Below are positions 16,167-27,965 of a DNA stretch of 64,000 bases, piece by piece. The DNA is from a bacterium. Its GTDB lineage: Bacteria > Auribacterota > UBA3054. The stretch covers positions 1 through 64,000 of the forward strand of contig JAFYXV010000005.1 in NCBI GenBank assembly GCA_017557885.1, given 5' to 3'. The notes beneath the pieces are model-generated. The model was not told the DNA's origin. It searched no databases and was given only the letters and a program-made list of their open reading frames with translations. The translations under genes and the position numbers were made by a program. Numbering within the stretch: the first letter of the stretch is position 1; each line of letters opens with the position of its first letter.

Positions 16167-16935
16167 TTCTCCTCCTTTTCGGTTTTTCCTTTTCCTCTTC
16201 TTCCTCCAGGCCCAGCTTGACCCTGACTTTTTCCCTTGCCAAGCCCGCTCCCGCATACACGTCGATAAGTTCCGTAACGCGGGCCAGCAGCTCCCGCTCC
16301 CTGATGTCGAAACGGCTCTTCAAAACAAAGAAGGAAACCATGGCCGGAATGCCGACTATAAGTCCTGCGGCGGTGGTCAGCAGCGCTTCCCCGATGTCGC
16401 CGGCCAAAAGCTCCGGCTTGCCCATGCCGCCCAAACCGATCTTTGAAAAAGCTTTTATCATGCCGCTTACCGTCCCCAACAGACCCAGCATCGGGGAGAG
16501 CGCCGCGATGGTGGAGAGCAGGTTGAACCAAAACTGCATCGCGATGCTTTTGCCCTCCCATTTTTCCAAGACCGCCTCTTCCGCCTGCGATCTCTCTTCC
16601 TTGTCGAGGGGATACTTCAGCTTTTCTATGCCCGGCGCCAAAACCAGCGCCAGAACGCTTTTGCTGAGCGCCAAAAGATCAAGCGCGGCTTTAAGGTCCC
16701 TCTTATAGAGCGCGGCCTCCAACCGCTCCGGAAGTCCTTTGGGAACAAACTTTCCTTTGCGCGTCTCGAAGAAACTGTAAACCGTGAGCCAGACTACCAC
16801 GCAGGAGCAAATGGCCAGGGGATACATCAAAGGCCCGCCCGTCTTGAAAAGCCCCAATGCGGTGGTGCTAAGCGATTCCTCTTCCCCGAATGCGGAAAGA
16901 GCGGCGAAAACAAAACAAACGATCAAAAACTTCAC
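16132..16935 (-). CDS. exbB: MotA/TolQ/ExbB proton-channel family protein
   Basis: 267 aa: signal-peptide-like start, transmembrane helices at about 36-57, 130-155 and 180-205, and the family core NLLSTIAALSPMLGLLGTVSGMI and GEALLTTAAGLIVGIP. It forms the ion channel that powers ExbD and the TonB-like partner. The C-terminus is a Lys/Arg/Glu-rich tail. It overlaps the upstream TPR gene as ATGA. The symbol denotes family, as TolQ is equally possible; the SxxxH motif of the VWA protein favours the ExbB side. Confidence 0.9.
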   Translation of the reverse strand: MKFLIVCFVFAALSAFGEEESLSTTALGLFKTGGPLMYPLAICSCVVVWLTVYSFFETRKGKFVPKGLPERLEAALYKRDLKAALDLLALSKSVLALVLAPGIEKLKYPLDKEERSQAEEAVLEKWEGKSIAMQFWFNLLSTIAALSPMLGLLGTVSGMIKAFSKIGLGGMGKPELLAGDIGEALLTTAAGLIVGIPAMVSFFVLKSRFDIRERELLARVTELIDVYAGAGLAREKVRVKLGLEEEEEKEKPKRRRSAAAKEKESGV

Positions 16936-17771
16936 GGCAGCAGCTCCTCGGTGTAGGTGTTTATCAGGTGCGTCTTGGTATAGCGGTCTTTAATTTCCAG
17001 CCAGCGCAAAATAAGCTTCCTGTGCCGGCGGAATTCGACTTCCCTATATTCGTTGGTCAGTATCCCGGCCAAGCGGAAGGCCGTTTCCTGATCCCCCGCT
17101 CTCAGGGCGCAGACGCTCCCTAAAAAAAGGCAGTCCGCATCGACCTTCCTTTCCAGCGCGAAAAACATAGGAGGAGGGAGAAGATAAAAGAGCGCGTTCC
17201 TGAAATCCTCCTCCCGGTACAAGATGCGGCCCATATAGTAGTGCCAGAGCGTCGCCGATTCTTCCTCTCCCTTTTCCCAAGCAAACTTTTCCAAGACTTC
17301 CCTGGCTTTTTTGTGATCTTTGGTCTTCCAATGGCAGATGCCCAGATACAGCCCGGCCGCTTCTTCTTTGCTTTTAACGAAATAGCGCTTGGCCTCCTGG
17401 TAGCGGGCGCAGTTGAAAAGCAATTTCCCGTAGGCGAAATACGGCGCCTCCGCCCCGCCGGGCCAGTAAGAACCCCAGGCGTAGAGCTCCCACAATTCTT
17501 TCCCCCGGTCCAGCGCTCGCTTCATTTTCGGCCCCCGGCGGTAGCTTTTTTCCGCCAATTCCGTAAGTTCCACAGGATCGCTTAATCTCAGCTTCGTCAC
17601 CTGCTCCTTTTTGGCGCGGCACTTCATAAGGGAGCCGTCTTTAGCGTACCTTTCGTAAACGATCGCGTTCTCTTCGCGTTCCAAAAGCCGTCCGCTGAAA
17701 CTCTGCCCGGACTGCAGCGTCAGCCTGATAGGCAGCATAACTGACAAAAACAAAAGGTACGGTCTTCTCAT
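16932..17771 (-). CDS. Exported TPR-like protein in the ExbBD-VWA operon
   Basis: 279 aa from ATG 17771, which overlaps the stop of the upstream TPR gene (ATGA); an upstream in-frame ATG would add 14 residues lying inside that gene. The N-terminus is a short signal peptide (RRPYLLFLSVMLP). A small beta-rich region (about 15-65) precedes helical repeats of TPR type (about 85-260; YFAYGKLLFNCARYQEAKRY and similar). No catalytic motif is visible. It is probably a periplasmic scaffold for the motor encoded immediately downstream. Confidence 0.7.
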   Translation of the reverse strand: MRRPYLLFLSVMLPIRLTLQSGQSFSGRLLEREENAIVYERYAKDGSLMKCRAKKEQVTKLRLSDPVELTELAEKSYRRGPKMKRALDRGKELWELYAWGSYWPGGAEAPYFAYGKLLFNCARYQEAKRYFVKSKEEAAGLYLGICHWKTKDHKKAREVLEKFAWEKGEEESATLWHYYMGRILYREEDFRNALFYLLPPPMFFALERKVDADCLFLGSVCALRAGDQETAFRLAGILTNEYREVEFRRHRKLILRWLEIKDRYTKTHLINTYTEELLP

Positions 17772-20272
17772 AAATATCCCTTTTCCTTGGCTTCTTTTTC
17801 CGTGGCGGCCCAATCGTTCGTCCTGCCCAGCGCCTGAAAACAGACAAGGCTCTTTTCATAGGCCTCTTTCACCGCTTTCTTTTCCCCCTGGTACATGACG
17901 TAGACCCGCTGGTAGTAGCCCAGCGCCTCGCCGTATTTCTTTCCCGCGATATAGCAGTCTCCCGCCAGCAGAAGCAAGGCGGCTTTTTTCTCCGGAGGAA
18001 GGCCCTTCTGCCCCAGAAGCGCCAGAAACTTCTGCAGCGCCTCCTCCGTCTTCCCTTGATTGAAGAATGATCTGCCCTGCAGTTCGTCCCTGCGGTAAAG
18101 ATCCTCTATACGCTGGTAGGACTCCTCGCCTTCCAAAAGATAAGCCTCCGCCTCGGCGTAGCGCGCCTTTTCCACGCAACGTTCGGCCAGGCAGAGCCAG
18201 CCTTCGGAAGCGGCTGGATCCTTGGGGAATTCTTCCGTCAGATACTTCGCCAATTTTTCCGCTTCGCCTCCTTGCTTTTCCTTTGCCAGAATGAGCCGGC
18301 GCCTCAGGCCCTCCGGCCCCAGCGTCTGATATTTCAGCTTTCCCAACCCGGCGTCGTCTTTCAAAAACAAGGAGATCTTGGCATAGGCTCCCGTTTTGCC
18401 TTTTTCCAGTTCCAGAGCCGCCTCTTTTAAAAGCGCTTCCTTATACGCCCCGGCGTCCTCCGCAAACTGAAGGCCTGCCGTCAGCGCCCCCAACGCTTCG
18501 CCTTCCGCAAGCTCGTCCTTGGTCCTCAGCCAAAGTTTCCAAGCCGCGCTCCTGGCTTTTTCCTTTTCTCCCAGGATCCGGCAAGAACAAAGATAAGCGC
18601 TGAGGGCTTCGCCCCGGAAGCCTATCGTCCCTTCCGCAAGCAGGTAAGGCTCCAATAGTTCCATAGCGAGCCTCGGCCTTCCTAATACCTCGTAAATTTC
18701 CGCCGCTTTCAGAAGCGCGTAGCAGGCGAAATTGTCCGGCTTCTCTTTTTCCTGCGGCAGATTCCCTCTGTAAGCCGCCAGCGCTTCCGTAAGCTCCCCT
18801 GTGGCTCCCAGGGCGTCCCCTAAGGTGTTCTTCACCTCTTTTAGGTTATCGTACTCGGGGTAGCGCTCCAAAACCGCTCTCAGGGCCTTCTGGGCCTCCA
18901 AATAGTCCTCCCTGCGGTAGAGAATGGCCGCCAAACGGAACTCCACGTCCGCCAGGTGCGAATTCTTGGGATATTTTTGCTTGAAAGCGGAAAATGTCGC
19001 TTGCGCTTCCTCGTCCAGCACCTGATAATACGCCAGCATGCCCTTCCAATACATTGCCTCTGCCGACAGCTTATGCTCTTCCCCGAAAGCGGCGAGCCAG
19101 GCTTCCGTTTCCGCGAGGGCCGCCTTCTCTTCGCCCAGGAAGCCCAGGGCGCAGGCCGCGTACAGTTTCGCTTCCCCCAATAATTCGGAGGAAGGATATT
19201 TTTTGGCAAACTCCAGAAACCTATCCCGCGCCCTCTGGTATTCTGTGGCCCGCAGGGCGCCCTGGGCCGGCAGCAGCGCCAGCGCTTCCAGTTCATCCTC
19301 TTTCAGCTTTTCCCTTAAAAGCTCCGCCACGCCCCTTTCCAGACGGTCCAGGTATCCTCCCTGCAGACAGGCGTAGCAGGCTAGCTTTTTCAAGCCAACC
19401 TTCACGAAATCGTTGGTGGTTGTCCTTATGCCTTCCTCACAATAGACCGCGCATTCCGGATAATAGCAGGCATCGTAACAGGCCCTGGCCAATCTCGCCA
19501 GTCTCGCCTCGCCGCAGGAAGCTTTGTCCGCCAGACGGTAAGCGCTAAGGGCGCCGGAAAAATTATTGCTCATATAAAGAACGTCCCCCATTCTCAGCGC
19601 CAGATAATTCCTTAAGGACGCGGAATCCTCTTTTTTGTTCAGCGCCAGGCCTTCCCGCAGCCACGAAAGCGCCGCGTCCGCCTTCCCGATTTCCAGCAAA
19701 CACCAGGAAAGATTAAGCGAAGAAAGCGCCCGGAATTTTTTCACCTCCTTCACTTCCTCCCAATAGGGCAGCGCCTCTTCATAGCGCCCCGCTTTCGTCA
19801 GGGACAGCGCCAGATTCGCTTTCACTTCCGCCGCGTCGCCAAATCCTTCTTGCAAAAGATTTCGGAAAGCGTCCGCCGCGATAAGATAATGCCCGAGCTC
19901 CATCTCCGCCATCCCGAAACCGAAACGCGCGTTCTTTGCTTCCGAAAAGGCAGGATACTCTTTCCCCGCCTTGGCAAACAGATCGGACGCTTCCTCGAAA
20001 CGCTTTATCCTGTAGGCCGCCAATCCTCCGAAATAAGTCATGCGGGGAAAATAGTTCGTCATCTCCTCCTCTTCCCCGTAGCGCGCCAGAAAAGTCCGCG
20101 CCGCAAAAAAGGCGTTCGTCGCCTCTCCTCTTTTCAGCGAAGCGTAAGTAAAACGAAACAGCCCCGCCGAATCAAGCTCGTCAAGCTCTCCGCCCGCGGA
20201 GGAGTATCCTAAGACCAAACAGAGCCACAGGATGCCTGTTTCGGCAGCGATTTTAATTTTCTGACCGCACAT
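17768..20272 (-). CDS. Large exported TPR-repeat protein, first gene of the ExbBD-VWA operon
   Basis: This 834-aa protein has a signal peptide (about 8-27) followed by tetratricopeptide-like helical repeats along almost the whole chain, for example ALSAYRLADKASCGEARLA and EAQKALRAVLERYPEYD. It resembles the YbgF/CpoB and BamD-type periplasmic TPR scaffolds of Tol systems but is much longer. The start has GAGGA upstream. It lies 48 nt after the GH2 gene stop on the same strand, so it may be co-transcribed or use a promoter in the AT-rich TATATATA just upstream. Function inferred from operon only. Confidence 0.8.
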   Translation of the reverse strand: MCGQKIKIAAETGILWLCLVLGYSSAGGELDELDSAGLFRFTYASLKRGEATNAFFAARTFLARYGEEEEMTNYFPRMTYFGGLAAYRIKRFEEASDLFAKAGKEYPAFSEAKNARFGFGMAEMELGHYLIAADAFRNLLQEGFGDAAEVKANLALSLTKAGRYEEALPYWEEVKEVKKFRALSSLNLSWCLLEIGKADAALSWLREGLALNKKEDSASLRNYLALRMGDVLYMSNNFSGALSAYRLADKASCGEARLARLARACYDACYYPECAVYCEEGIRTTTNDFVKVGLKKLACYACLQGGYLDRLERGVAELLREKLKEDELEALALLPAQGALRATEYQRARDRFLEFAKKYPSSELLGEAKLYAACALGFLGEEKAALAETEAWLAAFGEEHKLSAEAMYWKGMLAYYQVLDEEAQATFSAFKQKYPKNSHLADVEFRLAAILYRREDYLEAQKALRAVLERYPEYDNLKEVKNTLGDALGATGELTEALAAYRGNLPQEKEKPDNFACYALLKAAEIYEVLGRPRLAMELLEPYLLAEGTIGFRGEALSAYLCSCRILGEKEKARSAAWKLWLRTKDELAEGEALGALTAGLQFAEDAGAYKEALLKEAALELEKGKTGAYAKISLFLKDDAGLGKLKYQTLGPEGLRRRLILAKEKQGGEAEKLAKYLTEEFPKDPAASEGWLCLAERCVEKARYAEAEAYLLEGEESYQRIEDLYRRDELQGRSFFNQGKTEEALQKFLALLGQKGLPPEKKAALLLLAGDCYIAGKKYGEALGYYQRVYVMYQGEKKAVKEAYEKSLVCFQALGRTNDWAATEKEAKEKGYL

Positions 20273-20320
20273 ATATTCCTCATATATATAACGGTCGCGA
20301 AAACGAAAAAGTTGCGCGAA

Positions 20321-23455
<3,135 letters not shown>

Positions 23456-23535
23456 TCAAACCGCGCCGCACCGCCCCGTTTGACTTTCAAACTAAGAAGT
23501 GCTAACATATCTCGCACAATTTGATTTTGAAAAAC

Positions 23536-23612
23536 GCGCCCGTGGCTCAATTGGATAGAGCGTTTGGCTACGGACCAGAAGGTTAGGGGTTCGAGTCCCT
23601 TCGGGCGTACCA
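23536..23612 (+). tRNA. tRNA-Arg (ACG)
   Basis: 77 nt with encoded CCA. The acceptor stem GCGCCCG pairs with CGGGCGT (one G-U). The D-arm is GCTC/GAGC. The anticodon stem TTTGG/CCAGA encloses loop CTACGGA with anticodon ACG. The T-arm is AGGGG-TTCGAGT-CCCTT. Read by eye, but all four helices form. Confidence 0.96.
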
Positions 23613-23619
23613 TCTTTTT

Positions 23620-23648
23620 CCGCCGGAGATTTTCTCCGGCGGTTTTTT
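23620..23648 (+). terminator. Rho-independent terminator after tRNA-Arg
   Basis: 10-bp stem CCGCCGGAGA/TCTCCGGCGG with a 3-nt T loop, followed by six T. It starts 7 nt after the tRNA. Confidence 0.93.
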
Positions 23649-23661
23649 ATTTATTGCGCTG

Positions 23662-23910
23662 TTTCAAATTCGTGGCGCAGTGTGCCTCAAATTCAGCAAA
23701 GCAAGCCGAAAACAGTTAAACTCTTGATTACACGCAACTTCAAATTCGGCACACAGTGTGTGCCGAATTCAAAAAGTGCTTAACACATTGAAAACACGGC
23801 ATTTCAAATTCGGCCCACAGTGTGGCGCGAATTCAGCAAAAGAGGCCAAAACCGTTAACTTATTGATATGTAGTTATTTCAAATTCGGCACACACTGTGT
23901 GCCGAATTTA
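23662..23910. repeat. Array of four 27-nt palindromic repeats in two tandem ~140-bp composite units
   Basis: Four hairpin-forming elements occur at 23667-23693, 23743-23769, 23807-23833 and 23882-23908. Each has two 13-nt arms around one base; elements 2 and 4 are perfect (arm AATTCGGCACACA) with centres G and C, while 1 and 3 carry mismatches. Each is preceded by TTCAAATTC. Centre spacing is 76, 64 and 75 nt. The sequence after element 1 (AGCAAAGCAAGCCGAAAAC, ending CTTGAT) closely resembles that after element 3 (AGCAAAAGAGGCCAAAACC, ending ATTGAT), so the array is a duplicated pair. It fills the gap between tRNA-Arg and the DUF1016 nuclease gene; no convincing gene lies in it. Confidence 0.93.
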
Positions 23911-24039
23911 ATTTTCTTGCTTCTTTGTCTCTTTTTTCCTACACAAAATTACCGACATGGATGACTTGATATTTTTTGGCATTTCATACAATGGGGATAG
24001 ATGATCGTTTTTTAGCCCTCATACAGGAGTATCGCACAT

Positions 24040-25065
24040 ATGAAATCACCAACAGAACCAATCAACGACAAAACTACAGAGGCAATCTATACTTCCATAA
24101 GATCCTTTGTCATTAACGCTCAAAACAAAATTTATTCTGCTATTAATTCTGCTATGGTTACTGCTTATTGGGAAATAGGAGAACAGATATACAAAGTATG
24201 CGGAGAAAACGATAGAGCTGAATATGGTCAAAACATACTAAAATATCTTTCTGACAGGTTAATCGCAGAGTTCGGCAAAGGGTATACGGTGCGAAATTTA
24301 CGAGCAATGCGTCAATTTTATTGTTGCTTTAAGTTTCGACATAAGTTGTTTGCTGAACTCAGTTGGTCGCATTATCGTTTGCTAATGAAGATCACAGATA
24401 AAACCGCTCGTGATTTCTACACAGAGGAATGCGTCAAGGCCGCCTGGAGCGTTCGGCAGTTGGAACGGCAGATCAACACGATGTATTATCAGCGGCTTCT
24501 CGCGAGCAAAGACAAAGATGCCGTTAGAGCTGAAATACAAAGAACCGAGCCAAAACCGGAATATGAAAAAGTCGTCAAGAATCTTTATGTCATGGAGTTT
24601 TTACAAATAAAGCCTGACACCAAAGTTTATGAGGAGGAAATTGAACAAGCCTTGATCGACCATTTGCAGCAATTTCTTTTGGAGCTTGGACGCGGTTTTT
24701 CACTTGTCGCCCGTCAAAAACGTTTTACGCTGAACGGACAGGATTTCTTTATAGATCTGGTGTTTTACAACTATATCCTGAAATGTTTTGTCCTGATCGA
24801 CTTGAAAACAACCAAGCTCACGCATCAAGACTTAGGACAAATGCAAATGTACGTTAATTTCTACACAAGAGAATTGATGAACGAGGGCGACAATCCTCCC
24901 ATCGGAATAGTGCTGTGCGCCGAAAAAAATGACGCTGTTGTCAAATATACCTTGCCCGTAGATAACAACCAGATATTCGCGTCAAAATTTTTGACCTGCC
25001 TTCCTACGGAAGAAGAGCTGAAGAGAGAATTGCGCCTGGATTCGTTTATAAAAATTGAGAAATAA
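24040..25065 (+). CDS. DUF1016/YhcG-family PD-(D/E)XK nuclease
   Basis: This full-length 341-aa member has the N-terminal DUF1016_N helical domain (about 12-165; AYWEIGEQI, LSWSHYRLLM, AWSVRQLERQI) and the C-terminal YhcG_C nuclease domain (about 180-335). Putative catalytic residues are Asp239 in FFIDLVFYN and Asp254-x-Lys256 in VLIDLKT, followed by QMQMYV. The start has AGGAG at 24025-24029, spacing 10. The gene is more AT-rich than its neighbours and stands alone on the plus strand between minus-strand genes, which suggests acquisition. It directly follows an array of palindromes at 23662-23910, probable substrates or regulatory sites. The family is linked to mobile DNA and defence, but its role is poorly defined. 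Confidence 0.9.
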   Translation: MKSPTEPINDKTTEAIYTSIRSFVINAQNKIYSAINSAMVTAYWEIGEQIYKVCGENDRAEYGQNILKYLSDRLIAEFGKGYTVRNLRAMRQFYCCFKFRHKLFAELSWSHYRLLMKITDKTARDFYTEECVKAAWSVRQLERQINTMYYQRLLASKDKDAVRAEIQRTEPKPEYEKVVKNLYVMEFLQIKPDTKVYEEEIEQALIDHLQQFLLELGRGFSLVARQKRFTLNGQDFFIDLVFYNYILKCFVLIDLKTTKLTHQDLGQMQMYVNFYTRELMNEGDNPPIGIVLCAEKNDAVVKYTLPVDNNQIFASKFLTCLPTEEELKRELRLDSFIKIEK

Positions 25066-25070
25066 AAACA

Positions 25071-26237
25071 CTATCGGCTGCAGATCTCTTCCACCATGTG
25101 GACAAAGTTTTCTTTGCCGGTTTTGATGTTGAGGGAGACCTTGAGGTAGTAGACGGGAGGGGGATTTAATTCTAATCCGGCGCGCTTTGAAAAGCGCACG
25201 GCGTCTTTTTCGGTAACGAGAATGGCCTGGCAGTCGAAGTTTTTGGCGGTCTCGTAGATCTTCTCTATCTCATAGCGCATGAAGCGGTGGTGATCGGCGA
25301 AGAAGCGCTTGGCGTTTATCTTTGCGCCGTTCTTTTCCAGGATATTGACGAAACCTTCGGGCTGGGCGATGCCGGTCACGACCATGATGGGAAGGTCCTT
25401 GAGAAGGGAGACGGGAGATTCCTTGTCGGTGTGGACGCTGATTAGTTTGTCGGGCTCGTACTGGCAGGTCAGGATGTCGGCGTTTTTATTGTAAAGACGG
25501 ATGTCGGCGACGAGGTCCTCGTATTTCTCTTCCGTTAAGTTTTCGGATTTCGTGATGAAGATGTGGTCGGCCCTTTCCAAGCCTTCTATGGGCTCCCTTA
25601 GGAGGCCGGCGGGCAGGATCCTACCGTAGCCGAAGGGACAGTTGGCGTCAACAAGAACGATGTCTTTCTGGCGGCGCATTCTCAAGTGCTGCATGCCGTC
25701 GTCTAAGATGATGGTGTCCACGCCGAATTCCCGCATGGCGTAGCGGGCGCCCCGCACTCTGTCGGGATCGGTCACGACCACGACGTTTTTTAGCTCCTGG
25801 GCGAGCATGTAGGGCTCGTCGCCCGCGATCTTCGGGGAGAGCAGAAGATTCTTGCCGTCGCAGACGACCTTGGTCTTGTTGCTGAAATCCTTGTGTTTAA
25901 GCCTGAAGCGCAAACTTGGGGAATGGGATTTGTAGCCACGGCTCACGATGGCGACTTTTCTTCCGCCCTTGGAGAGCGCCTGGGAAAGCAGCGCGACAAC
26001 GGGCGTCTTGCCGGTGCCGCCCACGGTGATGTTGCCGACGCTTATGACGTAGCAGCCGGGCCAGTAGCGCTTGCAGTAGCCCTTTTTGTACATGGCGTTG
26101 CGAAGGGAGACGATACCGCCGTAAATTTTGCCGAGGACAATGAGGATGGGCCAGACTATGTAGCGGCGCCAGGTGGTGTCGTTACCGGAAATAAGTCTTT
26201 TCCATTTCTGCTCTCTGGAGAGTTTGTTTTTTCTCAT
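25071..26237 (-). CDS. lpxK: Tetraacyldisaccharide 4'-kinase
   Basis: A 388-aa LpxK, which phosphorylates the 4' position of the lipid A disaccharide precursor at the inner membrane. An N-terminal hydrophobic segment (about 26-42) precedes the P-loop GNITVGGTGKTP. Other family motifs are SRGYKS, ILDDGMQHLRM and GYGRILPAGLLREP. It ends a housekeeping run and overlaps coaB as ATGA. Its presence implies a lipid A-containing outer membrane. Confidence 0.95.
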   Translation of the reverse strand: MRKNKLSREQKWKRLISGNDTTWRRYIVWPILIVLGKIYGGIVSLRNAMYKKGYCKRYWPGCYVISVGNITVGGTGKTPVVALLSQALSKGGRKVAIVSRGYKSHSPSLRFRLKHKDFSNKTKVVCDGKNLLLSPKIAGDEPYMLAQELKNVVVVTDPDRVRGARYAMREFGVDTIILDDGMQHLRMRRQKDIVLVDANCPFGYGRILPAGLLREPIEGLERADHIFITKSENLTEEKYEDLVADIRLYNKNADILTCQYEPDKLISVHTDKESPVSLLKDLPIMVVTGIAQPEGFVNILEKNGAKINAKRFFADHHRFMRYEIEKIYETAKNFDCQAILVTEKDAVRFSKRAGLELNPPPVYYLKVSLNIKTGKENFVHMVEEICSR

Positions 26238-26878
26238 TGCTTTTTAGAAGCGGATTCGGCTGCCTCTATGAGTTTTTTGGCGACGGTCGCTTTGCTGACA
26301 AGACCGCAGCGCTCCTCTTTCCCGTCGGGGAAAAGGAAGACGGCCCTTAATTTTTCGCTGGCGAAACCGGCGTCGGATCTGGAAACGTCGTTTGCTACGA
26401 TCATGTCGAGGCCTTTCACGAACATTTTCCGTTTAGCGGAAGCAAGGATGTCGTTTGTCTCAGCGGCGAAACCGATGACGAAGCGCTTGCCCTTCTCTTT
26501 GGCGACGCCTTTAAGGATGTCTTTCGTGCGGACTAATTCCAGGACCGCTTTCTCGGCGATCTTGTGCTCTTTCTGTTTCAGTCTTTTCGCTGGCTTGAAA
26601 TCGCTGACGGCGGCGGTCATGATGAGGACGTCGCATTTAGGGAATTCTTTCACAATGGCCTCATACATGTCCTCGGCGGAGACGACGGGAATGAATTTGC
26701 AGCCCTTGGGCGGTTTTAAATTCACGGGCCCGCTGACCAGAACGCACTCATAGCCCCGCTTTACCGCTTCCTTGGCGACTGCGAAGCCCATCTTTCCGGA
26801 GCTGGGGTTGGAGAGGAAGCGCACCGGGTCGATGTATTCCCTGGTCGGTCCAGCGCTGACTAAAAACCTTAATTTCAT
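26234..26878 (-). CDS. coaB: Phosphopantothenate-cysteine ligase (stand-alone CoaB)
   Basis: 214 aa from ATG 26878, which overlaps the coaC stop as TAATG; longer in-frame extension would run into coaC. Motifs: [21 protein letters not shown] (a nucleotide-binding start typical of CoaB), [15 protein letters not shown] and ANDVS. It joins cysteine to 4'-phosphopantothenate in CoA synthesis. In most bacteria this domain is the C-terminal half of a CoaBC fusion; here it is a separate, overlapping gene. A frameshift artefact is unlikely because each part has an intact terminus and its own ATG. Confidence 0.93.
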   Translation of the reverse strand: MKLRFLVSAGPTREYIDPVRFLSNPSSGKMGFAVAKEAVKRGYECVLVSGPVNLKPPKGCKFIPVVSAEDMYEAIVKEFPKCDVLIMTAAVSDFKPAKRLKQKEHKIAEKAVLELVRTKDILKGVAKEKGKRFVIGFAAETNDILASAKRKMFVKGLDMIVANDVSRSDAGFASEKLRAVFLFPDGKEERCGLVSKATVAKKLIEAAESASKKQ

Positions 26879-27402
26879 TACTGTTTCAGCGCTTTTATAA
26901 TTTCTTCCAAAGGCGCGAGACGACCCAGGCCGCACTTTCCGCAGGCCAGTTCGCCTTCCGTAGGATAGATGACTTCGACGCCCCTGTCTTTCAGCTTTTG
27001 GATGTTTTCCTTGGTGGCGCTTGCTTCCCACATGCCGTCGTTCATGGCGGGCGCCACGATCTTCCTGCCTCTGTGGGCGAGGATGACGGAGCTGGGGCCG
27101 TCGTCAGCGAAACCGTAAGCCATCTTGGCGATGAAATCGGCGGAGGCCGGCAGCACTATTACCGTTTCGCAAAGCTCGGCCAGAGCTACGTGCTCGGGGC
27201 GCCAGTCCGCGGGCTGGGCGAACTGATCGATATAGACGGGATTCCTGGAGAGCGTTCTAAAGGTCACTTCGCCGACGAATTCCGTCGCGGCTTTCGTCAT
27301 GGCGACGTGCACGTTGAAGCCTTCCTTTACGAGAAGGCGCGTGAATTCGCAGGCCTTGTAGGCCGCTATGGATCCTGTGACGACTAAAAGAATGTCTTTC
27401 AT
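26878..27402 (-). CDS. coaC: Phosphopantothenoylcysteine decarboxylase (stand-alone CoaC)
   Basis: A 174-aa flavoprotein of the HFCD family, which decarboxylates phosphopantothenoylcysteine to phosphopantetheine. Visible are the FMN-binding start TGSIAAYKA, the catalytic His in [15 protein letters not shown] and the substrate-clamp segment [10 protein letters not shown]. The gene ends at the overlapping coaB start and begins in a 4-bp ATGA overlap with gmk, so the whole stretch is one operon. panC, an earlier step of the same pathway, is at 54.2 kb. Confidence 0.94.
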   Translation of the reverse strand: MKDILLVVTGSIAAYKACEFTRLLVKEGFNVHVAMTKAATEFVGEVTFRTLSRNPVYIDQFAQPADWRPEHVALAELCETVIVLPASADFIAKMAYGFADDGPSSVILAHRGRKIVAPAMNDGMWEASATKENIQKLKDRGVEVIYPTEGELACGKCGLGRLAPLEEIIKALKQ

Positions 27403-27965
27403 TTGTTTCCTCCGTAGATGAGGTCCTCAAGTTCGTTTGCGGCCCGGTCGACGTCGTCGTTCACGACGACGTGGTCGAACCAGACGCTCTCGGCCATCTC
27501 GCTCTTGGCTTTGGCCAATCTTCTTTCTATCACTTCCTCGCTGTCGGTGGCGCGGCCTCTTAATCTTCTTTCCAGCTCTTCAAAGGAGGGCGGCATAATG
27601 AAGATAAGGTGCGCTTCCGGCATTTTTTCATGCACGGATCTGGCGCCCTGGACGTCGATGTCCATCAGAACGTAGTAGCCCTCGCTGAGCTGCTTTTCCA
27701 CCGCTTCCCTGGGCGTTCCGTAATAGTTGCCGTGCACCGTGGCGTGCTCCAGAAAGCGGTCTTCTTTTAGCCAGGTCTGGAAGGTTTCCACTGTCAGGAA
27801 AAAGTAATCCTTGCCCTCCGTTTCGCCGACTCTCGGCGCTCTGGTGGTCGCGGAGACGGAGAAGCGCAGATCATCGTGCCTGGCCATCAGCTTGGCTACG
27901 ATGGTGGATTTTCCCGCGCCGGAAGGACCGGTCAGGACAAACGCTCTGCATTTGGGATCAGCCAT
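27399..27965 (-). CDS. gmk: Guanylate kinase
   Basis: 188 aa, the usual length. The P-loop is GPSGAGKST; SVSATTRAPRVGETEGKDYF carries the GMP-binding residues; DIDVQGARSV follows. It converts GMP to GDP. The start overlaps the rsfS stop as TAATG, and the end overlaps coaC. Confidence 0.96.
   Translation of the reverse strand: MADPKCRAFVLTGPSGAGKSTIVAKLMARHDDLRFSVSATTRAPRVGETEGKDYFFLTVETFQTWLKEDRFLEHATVHGNYYGTPREAVEKQLSEGYYVLMDIDVQGARSVHEKMPEAHLIFIMPPSFEELERRLRGRATDSEEVIERRLAKAKSEMAESVWFDHVVVNDDVDRAANELEDLIYGGNK

Noticed and set aside
23662-23910. Spaced repeats that might be a CRISPR array
   Set aside because: Only four units, each a near-perfect palindrome with mismatches; spacers differ in length and two are similar to each other; no cas genes nearby.
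23758-23964. A 68-codon open frame across the palindromes
   Set aside because: It translates the repeat units themselves, with no ribosome-binding site and no family resemblance.
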